This document shows positions 1-8,299 of a stretch of 64,000 nucleotides of DNA, piece after piece (the stretch's first letter is position 1; every line of letters starts with the position of its first letter). Both the position numbers and the translations under genes were made by a program. Source of the DNA: Pseudoponticoccus marisrubri (GTDB taxonomy: Bacteria > Pseudomonadota > Alphaproteobacteria > Rhodobacterales > Rhodobacteraceae). The stretch lies in NCBI RefSeq assembly GCF_001482405.1, contig NZ_LPXO01000004.1:285204-349203 (forward strand), written 5' to 3'. The notes below the pieces were generated by a model. That model searched no databases and was not told where the DNA came from. It saw nothing but the letters and a program-made list of their open reading frames with translations.

Positions 1-1
1 C

Positions 2-907
2 ATCTGGTCCGCCCCGGCGGCGATCGCGATCTTCGGCATCCTCGGCTGGTTGATCGCGGCCGAGCGCACCGCCGCGGTGCTGGCGATCCAGGTCTGGATG
101 AACTGCATCAACATCGCGCTGGACGTGGTCTTCGTGATCGGGCTGGGCTGGGGCGTGGGCGGTGTGGCCATCGCCACCTTCATCGCGGAGTGGTCGGGGC
201 TGGGGCTGGGGCTGTGGCTCTGCCGCAGCGCCTTCCGCCACCCGTCCTGGCGCGACTGGCCGCGGGTCTTCGACCGTGCCCGGCTGGTGGGCATGGCGCG
301 GGTCAATACCGACATCCTGATCCGCTCGCTGCTGCTCGAGGCGGTGTTCCTGTCCTTCATGTTCCTCGGCTCGGATTTCGGCGATGTCACGCTGGCCGCG
401 AACCAGGTGCTGGTGCAGTTCCTGCATATCACCGCCTATGCGCTGGACGGCTTCGCCTTTTCCGCCGAGGCGCTGGTCGGGCAGGCCTATGGCGCGCGGG
501 CGCTCTCCGGCTTTCGCCGCGCGGCGCTCTTGTCCTCGGCCTGGGGGCTGATGCTGAACCTCGGCCTGGCGCTGGGCTTCTGGGCGCTGGGCCCGGGGAT
601 CATCGACCTGATGGCCAAGGATCCGCAGGTGCAGGCGGCGGCGCGGGACTTCCTGCCCTGGATCGTCGCGGCGCCGGTGCTGGGCTTGGGTGCCTGGATG
701 CTGGACGGCATCTTCATCGGCGCCACGCGTACCGGCGACATGCGCAACATGATGCTGGTCTCGGCGCTGATCTACGCGGCCGCCGTGCTGCTGCTGGTCA
801 CGCCCTTCGGCAATCACGGGCTCTGGGCGGCGCTGTTGATCTCCTTCGTGGCGCGCGGCGTCACGCTGGGGCTGCGCTACCCGGCGCTGGAGCGCAGCGT
901 GGCCTGA
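2..907 (+). CDS. MATE family efflux transporter, C-terminal 301 residues (5' end outside window)
   Basis: The frame is open from base 2 and has no start here, so the gene begins before the window. The visible part is very hydrophobic, with about eight membrane segments, and resembles the second half of DinF-type MATE exporters, including the segment near residues 115-160 (QVLVQFLHITAYALDGFAFS, then GQAYGAR) that is typical of the family. MATE proteins expel cationic or organic compounds across the inner membrane using Na+ or H+ gradients. The substrate cannot be predicted. It reads toward the small gene at 951 and trpB, but nothing shows a functional link. A second, full-length MATE gene lies at 13945. 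Confidence 0.85.
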   Translation: MWSAPAAIAIFGILGWLIAAERTAAVLAIQVWMNCINIALDVVFVIGLGWGVGGVAIATFIAEWSGLGLGLWLCRSAFRHPSWRDWPRVFDRARLVGMARVNTDILIRSLLLEAVFLSFMFLGSDFGDVTLAANQVLVQFLHITAYALDGFAFSAEALVGQAYGARALSGFRRAALLSSAWGLMLNLGLALGFWALGPGIIDLMAKDPQVQAAARDFLPWIVAAPVLGLGAWMLDGIFIGATRTGDMRNMMLVSALIYAAAVLLLVTPFGNHGLWAALLISFVARGVTLGLRYPALERSVA

Positions 908-950
908 GGTCTTAGGGCGGTATTAACCGGGAATCGGCTGTGATGCGCCC

Positions 951-1181
951 ATGGCACAGATACCCGATTACCTCACACCCGAGAAATGGCTGGAGCAGAT
1001 CACCTCCTGCGGCGAGGCGCACAAGGGCGGCGTCATCAAGCGGCAGATCCGCGACGTGGAGCGTCTGGCGGGGCGCGGGGCCTTTCTCGACATGCTCGAC
1101 CGCAAGGGCTTCCAGGCGGTGGAGAACGGTCGCCACTTCGTGATCTTCTGCAATGATCTGCCGATCCGGCGGGTCCGGTGA
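951..1181 (+). CDS. small conserved-looking protein upstream of trpB (76 aa), function unknown
   Basis: A 76-residue soluble protein, rich in charged residues, ending in a beta-like segment (VIFCNDLPIRRVR). The ATG at 951 has only a weak ribosome-binding site. It lies 195 bases before trpB on the same strand, and the first palindrome array starts directly after its stop codon. From memory, similar small proteins next to trpB in Rhodobacterales are sometimes labelled phosphoribosylanthranilate isomerase (TrpF). At 76 residues it cannot form that TIM barrel, so such a label would be a neighbourhood artefact. No catalytic motif is visible. The frame looks real because it is compact, has balanced composition and is unlike the Arg/Ala-rich antisense frames around it. 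Confidence 0.6.
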   Translation: MAQIPDYLTPEKWLEQITSCGEAHKGGVIKRQIRDVERLAGRGAFLDMLDRKGFQAVENGRHFVIFCNDLPIRRVR

Positions 1182-1278
1182 GGAAGGGCCTTCAAAGGCC
1201 CTTCCGTCAAGCCGTTTGCAAACGGCTTGGTGACGCGGTTTGGAAACCGCGTGTCGAAGGCGCTTCGAAGCGCCTTCC
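1182..1278 (+). repeat. Palindrome array A: four consecutive short palindromes after the 951-1181 gene
   Basis: Four self-complementary units follow one another with 2-3 nt spacers. Unit 1 is 1182-1205 (arm GGAAGGGCCTT, loop CA). Unit 2 is 1208-1229 (arm CAAGCCGTTTG, no loop). Unit 3 is 1233-1252 (arm ACGCGGTTT, loop GG). Unit 4 is 1256-1277 (arm GAAGGCGCTTC, no loop). The array starts on the base after the upstream stop codon, and its ends (GGAAGG at 1182, CCTTCC at 1273) are complementary to each other. No T-run follows, so this is not a simple intrinsic terminator. It belongs to the same family as array B at 51639. Confidence 0.9.
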
Positions 1279-1376
1279 GCCCGGCCCCGGCGCAGTGCCG
1301 CAGCCCCCGGATTCGCTCTGGCCATTGCCGCCGCAAATGCCGTATCCAGTCCCTCAGACTTGGGGAGACACGCGCG

Positions 1377-2621
1377 ATGGACGATCTGGTGAACAGCTTC
1401 ATGACCGGTCCCGACGAACAGGGCCGGTTCGGCATCTATGGCGGGCGTTTCGTGTCCGAGACGCTGATGCCGCTCATCCTGGAACTGCAGGAGCAATACG
1501 AGCGCGCCAAGACCGACCAGTCCTTCTGGGACGAGATGGACTATCTCTGGAAGCACTATGTCGGCCGGCCGAGCCCGCTCTACCACGCCGAGCGCCTGTC
1601 CGAGCGGCTGGGCGGTGCAAAGATCTACATGAAGCGCGACGAGCTGAACCATACCGGCGCGCACAAGATCAATAACGTGCTGGGCCAGATCATCCTTGCG
1701 CGCCGCATGGGCAAGACCCGCATCATCGCCGAGACGGGGGCCGGCCAGCACGGCGTGGCCACCGCAACGGTCTGCGCCAAGTTCGGCCTGAAATGCGTGG
1801 TCTACATGGGCGCCCACGACGTGGAGCGCCAGCAGCCCAACGTCTTCCGAATGAAACTGCTGGGCGCCGAGGTCGTGCCGGTCACATCGGGACGCGGCAC
1901 GCTCAAGGACGCGATGAACGATGCGCTGCGCGACTGGGTGACCAATGTGCGCGACACGTTCTACTGCATCGGCACCGTCGCCGGCCCGCACCCGTACCCG
2001 GCCATGGTCCGCGATTTCCAGTCGATCATCGGCAAGGAGACCCGCGAGCAGATGGAGGAGGCCGAGGGTCGTCTGCCCGACACGATCATCGCCGCGATCG
2101 GCGGCGGGTCGAACGCGATGGGGCTGTTCTACCCATTCCTCGACGACAAGGAGGTCAGCATCATCGGGGTCGAGGCCGGCGGCAAGGGCGTCAATGACAA
2201 GATGGAGCATTGCGCCAGCCTGACCGGCGGCCGGCCCGGCGTGCTGCATGGCAACCGGACCTACCTGCTGCAGGACGACGACGGGCAGATCCTCGAGGGG
2301 TTCTCGATCTCGGCCGGGCTCGACTATCCCGGCATCGGGCCCGAGCACAGCTGGCTGCACGATACCGGCCGCGCGCAATATGTCTCGATCACCGATGCCG
2401 AGGCGCTCGAGGCGTTCCAGCTCTGCTGCGAGACCGAGGGCATCATCCCCGCGCTGGAGCCCAGCCACGCGCTGGCCCATGTCATGAAGATCGCGCCGCA
2501 GCTGCCCGCCGATCACATCATCTGCATGAACATGTGCGGGCGGGGCGACAAGGACATCTATACCGTTGCCAAGCACCTGGGCGCCGACATGACCGGCACC
2601 GAGGGGCGCGAGATGGACTGA
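1377..2621 (+). CDS. trpB: tryptophan synthase beta chain
   Basis: 414 residues, a normal length for TrpB. It condenses indole with L-serine to give L-tryptophan, using pyridoxal phosphate, in an alpha2-beta2 complex with TrpA. The PLP lysine lies in HTGAHKINN (K97), the phosphate-binding glycine loop is GGGSNAMG, and the N-terminus [15 protein letters not shown] is the family signature. The ATG at 1377 was chosen over the in-frame upstream starts because family similarity begins there and GGGGAGA lies 9 bases before it; the longer frame would translate array A. trpA is 7.6 kb away at 10180 on the other strand, so the two subunits are not co-transcribed here. A strong terminator follows. Confidence 0.97.
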   Translation: MDDLVNSFMTGPDEQGRFGIYGGRFVSETLMPLILELQEQYERAKTDQSFWDEMDYLWKHYVGRPSPLYHAERLSERLGGAKIYMKRDELNHTGAHKINNVLGQIILARRMGKTRIIAETGAGQHGVATATVCAKFGLKCVVYMGAHDVERQQPNVFRMKLLGAEVVPVTSGRGTLKDAMNDALRDWVTNVRDTFYCIGTVAGPHPYPAMVRDFQSIIGKETREQMEEAEGRLPDTIIAAIGGGSNAMGLFYPFLDDKEVSIIGVEAGGKGVNDKMEHCASLTGGRPGVLHGNRTYLLQDDDGQILEGFSISAGLDYPGIGPEHSWLHDTGRAQYVSITDAEALEAFQLCCETEGIIPALEPSHALAHVMKIAPQLPADHIICMNMCGRGDKDIYTVAKHLGADMTGTEGREMD

Positions 2622-2651
2622 CCGCCGGCCCGCCGGTCACGGAGAGACAGA

Positions 2652-2686
2652 ACGCCCCGCGGATCCCGGTCCGCGGGGCGTTTTTT
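2652..2686 (+). terminator. Rho-independent terminator of trpB
   Basis: Arms ACGCCCCGCGGA and TCCGCGGGGCGT pair around a short TCCCGG loop region and are followed by a run of six T. It lies 30 bases after the trpB stop codon. Confidence 0.9.
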
Positions 2687-2707
2687 CCTTCGTCGTGCGG
2701 ACCGGGC

Positions 2708-3091
2708 CTATTCGGTCATGCGGGCGTCATGCTCCTGCAGCACGCTCAGCGGCACGATATCCAGCGCGCGTTTATGCGTCGCGGCCAGGTGCACGCGCGG
2801 GGCGCAGCCCTCTTCATGCGCCTGCAGGAAGCGCGAGGCGCAGAGGCACCACTGGTCCCCGGGCTTCAGACCGGCAAAACCGAATTCCGGCCGTGGCGTC
2901 GACAGGTCGTTGCCCACGTATTTCGAGAAGGCGAGGAACTCGGCGGTCATGACGGCGCAGACCGTGTGGCTGCCCTGGTCCTGCGCGCAGGTGTTGCAAT
3001 GTCCGTCGCGGAAGAACCCGGTCACCGGATCCTGCGAGCACAGCGCCAGCGGCGCGTCCAGCACGTTGATTTCCGGTTCTTTCTGGATCAT
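2708..3091 (-). CDS. DUF2237 family cysteine-rich protein
   Basis: A 127-residue protein matching the DUF2237 pattern: N-terminal NVLDAPLALCSQDPVTGFFRDG, then the conserved cysteines (C18, C32, C35, C45, C82, C84, C96) and the motif GLKPGDQWCLCASRF. Proteins of this family are small, soluble and widely conserved in bacteria. Their function is not established, and the cysteine pattern suggests metal or redox chemistry (inference). The ATG (3091) overlaps the TGA of the upstream hydrolase as ATGA, so translation is probably coupled. It is the last gene of the pth-hydrolase-DUF2237 chain. Confidence 0.88.
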   Translation of the reverse strand: MIQKEPEINVLDAPLALCSQDPVTGFFRDGHCNTCAQDQGSHTVCAVMTAEFLAFSKYVGNDLSTPRPEFGFAGLKPGDQWCLCASRFLQAHEEGCAPRVHLAATHKRALDIVPLSVLQEHDARMTE

Positions 3092-4260
3092 GGCGTCTCT
3101 CCGTTCCTTGCGGCGATGGCGCGCAGCATGCCCAGCGCGTCGCCATACGCTCCGGCCTCGCGAAAGGCACGATCGGCGGCGTTGACCGCCACGACCGTAC
3201 CGCTCTGCCGGCCGATATAGACGTATTGGCCGTAAACGCCACGCGCGAGAAACTCGCCCGTCCGCGCATCGGCCGGGATCCACCATTGATAGCCATAGCG
3301 GATCGCGCCGGGATCCGTGGGGGCCGAGGGCGCGGTGCTGGCCGCGACCCAGTCCGCCGGCACGATCTGGCGCCCGTCGAACCGGCCGCCCTGCCGGAAT
3401 AGCTCGCCCATGCGGGCATAATCGCGGGTGGTCAGGTTCAACCCGCCAAGCGCAAAGGCCACCCCGTCACCATCGGTGACGTAATAGGGCGCGGCGCGGG
3501 TGCCCAGCGGGCCCAGCAGATGCGTGCCCATCAGCTCGGTCAGGCTCTGCCCCGTCGCACCGCGCAGCACCATGGCCAACACATGCGTGTCGATCGAGAC
3601 ATAGGCCCAGTCCTGCCCCGGCGGGCCGGTGCGCGCCTCCAGTCCTGCGGCAAAGGCGTCCATCGATCCGCCCAGCGCCAGAACGCGACCCATCTTGTTG
3701 ATGTCGCTCCAGAAATCGAGGTAGTCCTCGTCGAACTCCACGCCCGAGGCCATCTGCAGCACGTGGCGGATGCTGACCCCGTCATAGGCGCTGCCGGCGA
3801 GGTCGGGCGCGTATTTCGTGACCGGGTCGTCGAGGCTGTCGATATGGCCCTGCTGCATCAGGATGCCGAACAGGCCCGACAGGTAGGACTTGGCGACGGA
3901 CCACGAGATCCGCAGGTCCTCGGGCCCGGTGCCCAGACGATACGCCTCATGTACCACGGCGCCGTCGCGCAGCACCACGATGCCGGTCACTGCGCGCCGG
4001 GCCAGCCAGGCGTCATAGCCCCGCGGCATGGGCAGGGGGTTGCCCGCGGGCAGCGGATCGGCCGGGGCGCCGACGGGGATGGGCGCGGTTTCGAACAGCG
4101 TGCCCATATGGCTGAAATTGTGGACGATCCGGTCCTCGGCAAAGAGCGTGTTGACCGCGTTCAGGCGCAGCAGCGCTTCGCGCTGCCACAGCGCCAGCGC
4201 GGCCAGCACGACCAGAAGCCCCAGCAGCGCCAGGCCGAGACGGCGCAGCCGTGGTGTCAC
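3088..4260 (-). CDS. serine hydrolase, beta-lactamase/class C penicillin-binding protein fold
   Basis: 390 residues starting at a GTG (4260) that overlaps the pth stop codon as GTGA. Residues 8-26 form one membrane anchor ([18 protein letters not shown]), so the enzyme is probably membrane-tethered and periplasmic. The catalytic SxxK is S121-V-A-K124. The second motif is Y220-V-S222 in the usual YxN/YxS position. The C-terminal part (GYQWWIPAD, then YGQYVYIG) fits family S12 hydrolases such as 6-aminohexanoate-dimer hydrolase or esterase-like proteins. The substrate is unknown and true beta-lactamase activity is not implied. Its tight coupling to pth and the DUF2237 gene is striking, but I can give no mechanistic reason for it. 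Confidence 0.88.
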   Translation of the reverse strand: MTPRLRRLGLALLGLLVVLAALALWQREALLRLNAVNTLFAEDRIVHNFSHMGTLFETAPIPVGAPADPLPAGNPLPMPRGYDAWLARRAVTGIVVLRDGAVVHEAYRLGTGPEDLRISWSVAKSYLSGLFGILMQQGHIDSLDDPVTKYAPDLAGSAYDGVSIRHVLQMASGVEFDEDYLDFWSDINKMGRVLALGGSMDAFAAGLEARTGPPGQDWAYVSIDTHVLAMVLRGATGQSLTELMGTHLLGPLGTRAAPYYVTDGDGVAFALGGLNLTTRDYARMGELFRQGGRFDGRQIVPADWVAASTAPSAPTDPGAIRYGYQWWIPADARTGEFLARGVYGQYVYIGRQSGTVVAVNAADRAFREAGAYGDALGMLRAIAARNGETP

Positions 4261-4949
4261 CGGAACTTGTCCACGAGCTTCTGCAAGGGATTGCGGCTGT
4301 CCTCTTCGGGCGGAGCCGCAGCCGCGGGGGCCTCGGCCTTGGGCGGGGGCGCGGGTTTCGACGGGCGTGCCGGGGCCATGCGCTGCGCCACCGCGTTCTG
4401 AAAGCGCGACTGGTCGCCCTCTGCCAGGTGCGGCGCACCATCGGCCAGCCCGCGCATCAGGTCGTCCAGCCACTCGGCATCGCCACGCGCGAAATCATGC
4501 AGCACGTAGCCCGCGACCAGCTCCTTGCGGCCCGGATGGCCGATTCCCAGCCGCACCCGGCGATAGGCCTCGCCGATATGGGCATGGATCGAGCGCAGCC
4601 CGTTATGGCCCGCATGGCCGCCGCCCGTCTTGACCCGGCACTTGCCGGGCGCGAGGTCCAGCTCGTCGTGAAAGACGGTCACGTCGCCCGGCGCCAGCTT
4701 GTAGAAGCGCATCGCCTCGCCCACCGACTGGCCGGAGAGGTTCATGAAGGTCTCGGGCTTGAGCAGCAGCACCTTGTCGCCGCCCAGCCGTCCCTCCGAG
4801 ATCGCGCCCTGGAACTTGGATTTCCACGGGCCGAACCCGTGCGCCTCGGCGATCCGCTCCACGGCCATGAAGCCGATATTGTGCCTGTTCTGCGCGTATT
4901 TGGCCCCGGGATTGCCGAGCCCGACGAAAATCTGCACCTTCGCCTCCAT
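4257..4949 (-). CDS. pth: peptidyl-tRNA hydrolase with proline/alanine-rich C-terminal tail
   Basis: 230 residues. Pth releases peptides from prematurely dropped peptidyl-tRNA, recycling tRNA. Catalytic and binding residues are visible: N13 in GLGNPG, H23 in NRHNIGF, D95 in FHDELDL and N116 in GHNGL. The enzyme core ends near residue 190. A tail rich in Pro/Ala follows, then an amphipathic end ([12 protein letters not shown]); such tails are common in alphaproteobacterial Pth and are not needed for catalysis. The ATG at 4949 was preferred over an upstream in-frame start because [15 protein letters not shown] matches the family start. The usual rplY-pth neighbourhood is split by the divergent monooxygenase gene at 5009. 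Confidence 0.97.
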   Translation of the reverse strand: MEAKVQIFVGLGNPGAKYAQNRHNIGFMAVERIAEAHGFGPWKSKFQGAISEGRLGGDKVLLLKPETFMNLSGQSVGEAMRFYKLAPGDVTVFHDELDLAPGKCRVKTGGGHAGHNGLRSIHAHIGEAYRRVRLGIGHPGRKELVAGYVLHDFARGDAEWLDDLMRGLADGAPHLAEGDQSRFQNAVAQRMAPARPSKPAPPPKAEAPAAAAPPEEDSRNPLQKLVDKFR

Positions 4950-4966
4950 GACTGGGGTTCTGCGCC

Positions 4967-4996
4967 TATGTAGCGTGACAGAAGACAGGATCACAA
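4967..4996 (-). promoter_or_regulatory. candidate sigma70 promoter of pth
   Basis: On the minus strand, TTGTGA (4996-4991) and TACATA (4972-4967) are separated by 18 bases and end 17 bases before the pth start. The spacing and location are right, but the -35 match is moderate. Confidence 0.4.
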
Positions 4997-5008
4997 CGGG
5001 AGAGGGCG

Positions 5009-5320
5009 ATGTACCTGACGATGAACCGGTTCCGCGTGGTAAAGGACCAGGCCGCGGCCTTCGAGGAGCTCTGGACCAGCCGCGACAGCCATCTCAAGGA
5101 GGTGCCGGGCTTCCGCAGCTTCGCGCTGATGAAGGGGCCGGAGCGGGACGACCACATCCTCTATGCCTCGCACACGATCTGGGAGGACGAGGCGAGCTTT
5201 GTCGCCTGGACGAAATCCGAGGCCTTCCGCAAGGCGCATGGCGGCGCGAAATCCTCGGCCGACATGTACCAGGGCGCGCCGGAACTCGAGATCTTCGAGG
5301 CGGTGCAGGTGCTGGACTGA
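5009..5320 (+). CDS. antibiotic biosynthesis monooxygenase (ABM) domain protein, HmoA/IsdG-like
   Basis: 103 residues forming one ABM ferredoxin-like barrel. The pattern [30 protein letters not shown], then [23 protein letters not shown] matches small heme-degrading monooxygenases, with the conserved Asn near the N-terminus (N6), the Trp in SHTIWED and a late His (H77). These enzymes open heme to release iron, though some ABM proteins act on other substrates, so heme is a family-based guess. GGGAGAGG lies just before the ATG at 5009. It diverges from pth and converges on rplY, so it forms a single-gene unit between two genes that are normally adjacent. Confidence 0.83.
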   Translation: MYLTMNRFRVVKDQAAAFEELWTSRDSHLKEVPGFRSFALMKGPERDDHILYASHTIWEDEASFVAWTKSEAFRKAHGGAKSSADMYQGAPELEIFEAVQVLD

Positions 5321-5336
5321 CGCCGCGGTCCAACGC

Positions 5337-5366
5337 AAAAGGCCCTGACACGCAGGTCAGGGCCTT
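5337..5366 (-). terminator. Rho-independent terminator of rplY
   Basis: Arms AAGGCCCTGA (5339-5348) and TCAGGGCCTT (5357-5366) form a 10-bp stem. The + strand AAAA before it gives a U-run on the minus-strand transcript. It lies between the convergent ends of the monooxygenase gene and rplY. Confidence 0.85.
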
Positions 5367-5389
5367 CCGGAAACGGTATGGACCGGTCT

Positions 5390-6031
5390 TCAGACCGTGT
5401 CGTCGTTCTGGTTGATGACCTCGGTCTCGGTCTCTTCCTCGTCGTCCTTCTGCGAGGCAAGGCCCGAGGGGGCCGAGATGTTGCAGATCACGAAGTCGCG
5501 GTCGATCGTCGGCTTGGTGCCGGCCGGCAGGGTGACGTCCGAGATGTGGATGATGTCACCGATATTCATGCCGCCCAGGTCCACGACAACCTTCTCGGGG
5601 ATGTCGCCGGCGGTCACGACCAGCTCGATCTCGGGGCGGACCACGGTCAGCACGCCACCCTTCTTGATGCCCGGTGCGGTGGTCTCGTTCAGGAACTCGA
5701 CCGGGATGAAGAGGTTGATCTTGGTCGTGCGGCGCAGGCGCAGCAGGTCCACATGGGTCGGAAGGTCCTTGACCACGTCGCGCTGCACGTCACGGCAGAT
5801 CACGCGCACGTCTTCATGACCGTCGACCTTCAGGTTGAAGAGCGTCGACTTGAAGCGGCCGGCCTTCAGGCGCTGCATCAGCTTGTTGAAGGGAAGATTG
5901 ATCGGCAGAGGGTCTTTGTCGCCACCGAACACAATCCCCGGAACCATCCCGTCGCGGCGGGCCTGACGAGCGGCGCCCTTGCCTGTCCCCGTCCGTTCCA
6001 GGGCTTCGAGATCAGGAATCTCACCAGCCAT
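5390..6031 (-). CDS. rplY: 50S ribosomal protein L25/general stress protein Ctc
   Basis: 213 residues, the two-domain TL5/Ctc form. The N-terminal half (residues 1-95, with [20 protein letters not shown]) binds 5S rRNA. The C-terminal beta domain (about 100-190, with [14 protein letters not shown] and [14 protein letters not shown]) is typical of the long form. The acidic tail [14 protein letters not shown] is common in alphaproteobacteria. The start is ATG 6031 (MAGEIPDL); the longer frame upstream is not protein-like. Confidence 0.97.
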   Translation of the reverse strand: MAGEIPDLEALERTGTGKGAARQARRDGMVPGIVFGGDKDPLPINLPFNKLMQRLKAGRFKSTLFNLKVDGHEDVRVICRDVQRDVVKDLPTHVDLLRLRRTTKINLFIPVEFLNETTAPGIKKGGVLTVVRPEIELVVTAGDIPEKVVVDLGGMNIGDIIHISDVTLPAGTKPTIDRDFVICNISAPSGLASQKDDEEETETEVINQNDDTV

Positions 6032-6095
6032 TTGATATCTCCATGTAATCGGGCAGGGTGCCTCCAAGGCTGTCACCCCGCGTGAAGCGTGGCCT

Positions 6096-6860
6096 TTAGG
6101 ACGGATCGCCGGCCTTGGCAAGGGGATTCGCGCCCGGCTCGGCGGCTGTGTCGCGCCGCGCGCCCCACCACGTGCGATGGGCGAATTGCGGGCTGTTGAT
6201 CCGGGCGAAGATGGTGCCGCCCTGTACCGCCACGAACACGGCATAGGCCAGCCAGTCCGGCTCGGTCAGCAGGAAGGTGAGGACCGAGACCCCCTCGGGC
6301 GCGTCACGCCATGCCAGCGCGAGGACCAGCAGGGTGGGGCAGAACATGCCGGCCATGTAGAGCGGCACGGCCAGCGGTCCCACGCGGTCAAGAACCCAGC
6401 CCTCGCCGATCTCGTAATATTCGCCCAGCACCGGCACGATGCGCGCCCAGAAGGCCGCCACGCCCGAGCAGATCACCAGCGCGCCGAGGAAGGCCGGCAG
6501 CTGCGCAAGGTTGCGGCCCAGCGTGTCATTGGCCGAGCCGGGCGCGGGGATGAACTCGCCCATCAGGATGTAGAACACGCCCTGCGTGGCAGCGGCAAAG
6601 ACCAGCATCCCGGCATACCAGGTGAACAACCCGATCAGCAGAGCCGCCACGGGGCGGATGATGAAAGTGCCGAACAGGCTGCCAGCCAGCTTGGGATAGC
6701 CCATGCAGGCCTGGATCAGCCAGAAGGTCAGCCCCGTCGCCGCCCCGAGGGCCGCGTCGAAATCGCGATCGTCCTGGTATTGCCGCCGGGCATCGGCGCG
6801 CGCATTCTGCTCGGCCTCGGCCCGGGTCGCGCCGTAACCGACGCCTCTGTATTCCGCCAT
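6096..6860 (-). CDS. polytopic membrane protein of unknown function (254 aa)
   Basis: The N-terminus (residues 1-38) is polar and charged, rich in Arg, Ala and Asp. Five or six hydrophobic segments follow (about 42-60, 70-100, 130-150, 170-190, 205-225), then a short basic and polar tail. I recognise no family motif. ATG 6860 ([17 protein letters not shown]) was chosen because GTGAGGA 9-15 bases upstream serves as a ribosome-binding site; an in-frame GTG at 6875 is possible. It shares its strand with rplY and lldD, with gaps of 64 and 128 bases. Confidence 0.7.
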   Translation of the reverse strand: MAEYRGVGYGATRAEAEQNARADARRQYQDDRDFDAALGAATGLTFWLIQACMGYPKLAGSLFGTFIIRPVAALLIGLFTWYAGMLVFAAATQGVFYILMGEFIPAPGSANDTLGRNLAQLPAFLGALVICSGVAAFWARIVPVLGEYYEIGEGWVLDRVGPLAVPLYMAGMFCPTLLVLALAWRDAPEGVSVLTFLLTEPDWLAYAVFVAVQGGTIFARINSPQFAHRTWWGARRDTAAEPGANPLAKAGDPS

Positions 6861-6988
6861 GTCGGGAATCCTCACTTGAAATATGAGGCTCCCGGATCGC
6901 GCCCGGATACGGCCCCTTCGCGGCCGCTCCGTGTCATTTCAGGGGCACCCGACCCGACCGGCCGGGCGCTTTCTGCGCGTGGCGCCGC

Positions 6989-8152
6989 TCAGGCCCAGTT
7001 GCCCGAGAAATCCTTGGGAACCATCAGGATGTCGCGGTCGACCTTTTCGATATCGGTGTGCCCGCAGAGCGCCATGGAGGTGTCGAGCTCCTTCTGGATG
7101 ATCTCCAGCGCCTGTTTCACGCCCTTCTGACCCATCGCCCCCAGCGCGTAGATATAGGCGCGGCCGATCCAGGCTGCCTTGGCGCCCATGGCCCGCGCCT
7201 TGAGCACGTCCTGGCCCGAGCGGATGCCGCTGTCGATATGCACCTCGATCTTGTCGCCCACCGCGTCGAGGATCGGCTCCAGCGCGCGGATCGAGCTGAG
7301 CGCGCCGTCCAGCTGCCGCCCGCCATGGTTCGACACCACGATGGCGTCCGCGCCAACGTTGCAGGCCTCCAGCGCGTCGCGCGGGTCCATGATGCCCTTG
7401 ATGATCAGCGGGCCGTCCCACATCTTGCGGAACTCGCGGATCCGGTCCCAGTTCAGCGACTGGTCGAAGGCCTGCGCGGTCCAGGTGGACAGCGAGGACG
7501 GGTCGCTGACGCCCTTGGCATGGCCCACGATATTGCCGAAGAAGCGCCGCTTGGTCGACAGCATGCCCATGCCCCAGCCGATCTTGGTCATCATGTTTGC
7601 GACCGAGGCCGGGGTCAGTTTCGGCGGGGCCGACAGGCCGTTCTTGAGATCGCGATGACGCTGGCCCAGCACCTGCAGGTCCACGGTGATCACAGCGGCG
7701 GAACATTTCGCCTCTTTCGCGCGGTCGAAGAGGTTCTTCATGAACGCGTCGTCCTTGAGCGTATAGACCTGCATCCAGAACGGCTTGGAGGTGTTGCGCG
7801 CCACGTCCTCGATCGAGCAGATCGACATGGTCGACAGGCAGTAGGGCACGCCGAAACGCTCGGCCGCGCGGGCGGCCAGGATCTCGCCGTCATAGTGCTG
7901 CATGCCGGTCATGCCGACCGGGGCCAGCGCCACGGGCATCGCCACGTCCTGCCCGATCATCTGGCTTTTCGTCGAGCGGCCGGCCATGTCCACGGCAACG
8001 CGCTGGCGCAGGTAGATCTCGTCGAAATCCGAGGAATTCTCGCGGAAGGTCTGTTCGGTCCAGCTGCCCGACTCGCAGTAGTCGTAGAACATCTTGGGAA
8101 CCCGCCGGCGATACAGGCGCTTGAAGTCCTCGATTTCGGTGATGACGGGCAT
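6989..8152 (-). CDS. lldD: FMN-dependent alpha-hydroxy-acid dehydrogenase, L-lactate dehydrogenase type
   Basis: 387 residues, full length for LldD. It oxidises L-lactate to pyruvate and passes electrons to quinone (family knowledge). The FMN/substrate motif SNHGGRQLDG holds catalytic H276 and R279, K252 (LIIKGIM) contacts FMN, and TVDLQVLGQRHRDL is the usual flavin segment. The long insertion around 170-225 (KLTPASVANMMTKIGWGMGMLST) is typical of membrane-associated LldD rather than soluble glycolate oxidase. Related 2-hydroxyacids cannot be excluded as substrate. A perfect dyad lies 22-44 bases before the ATG. Confidence 0.92.
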   Translation of the reverse strand: MPVITEIEDFKRLYRRRVPKMFYDYCESGSWTEQTFRENSSDFDEIYLRQRVAVDMAGRSTKSQMIGQDVAMPVALAPVGMTGMQHYDGEILAARAAERFGVPYCLSTMSICSIEDVARNTSKPFWMQVYTLKDDAFMKNLFDRAKEAKCSAAVITVDLQVLGQRHRDLKNGLSAPPKLTPASVANMMTKIGWGMGMLSTKRRFFGNIVGHAKGVSDPSSLSTWTAQAFDQSLNWDRIREFRKMWDGPLIIKGIMDPRDALEACNVGADAIVVSNHGGRQLDGALSSIRALEPILDAVGDKIEVHIDSGIRSGQDVLKARAMGAKAAWIGRAYIYALGAMGQKGVKQALEIIQKELDTSMALCGHTDIEKVDRDILMVPKDFSGNWA

Positions 8153-8173
8153 GGCGGTCTCGCTGCTGACTGG

Positions 8174-8196
8174 ATTGGTAAGATGTGATTACCAAT
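8174..8196 (-). promoter_or_regulatory. Inverted repeat upstream of lldD, candidate operator
   Basis: Perfect arms ATTGGTAA (8174-8181) and TTACCAAT (8189-8196) are separated by 7 bases, placed 22-44 bases before the lldD start. The TGGT/ACCA ends resemble GntR (FadR subfamily) operators of lactate genes, although those usually have a shorter centre. The T-N11-A layout would also suit a LysR-type regulator. No candidate regulator gene is adjacent. Confidence 0.55.
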
Positions 8197-8299
8197 ACAG
8201 TGATTTCCTCGCAATGCGACGGTTTTTCTGCCCGCGCATTAAGCCGTCTTTCACGGCTGTGGCCTAGCGCTGGGGGCGGGCAACGTGCTGGAGGGCCGC

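Noticed and set aside
1182..1278. Array A as a plain trpB attenuator or a CRISPR array
   Set aside because: There is no leader peptide with Trp codons and no T-run; units are self-complementary and differ from each other, with 2-3 nt spacers, unlike CRISPR repeats and spacers.
912..2576. A minus-strand open frame of 554 codons opposite trpB
   Set aside because: Shadow of trpB and of array A, with no recognisable domain.
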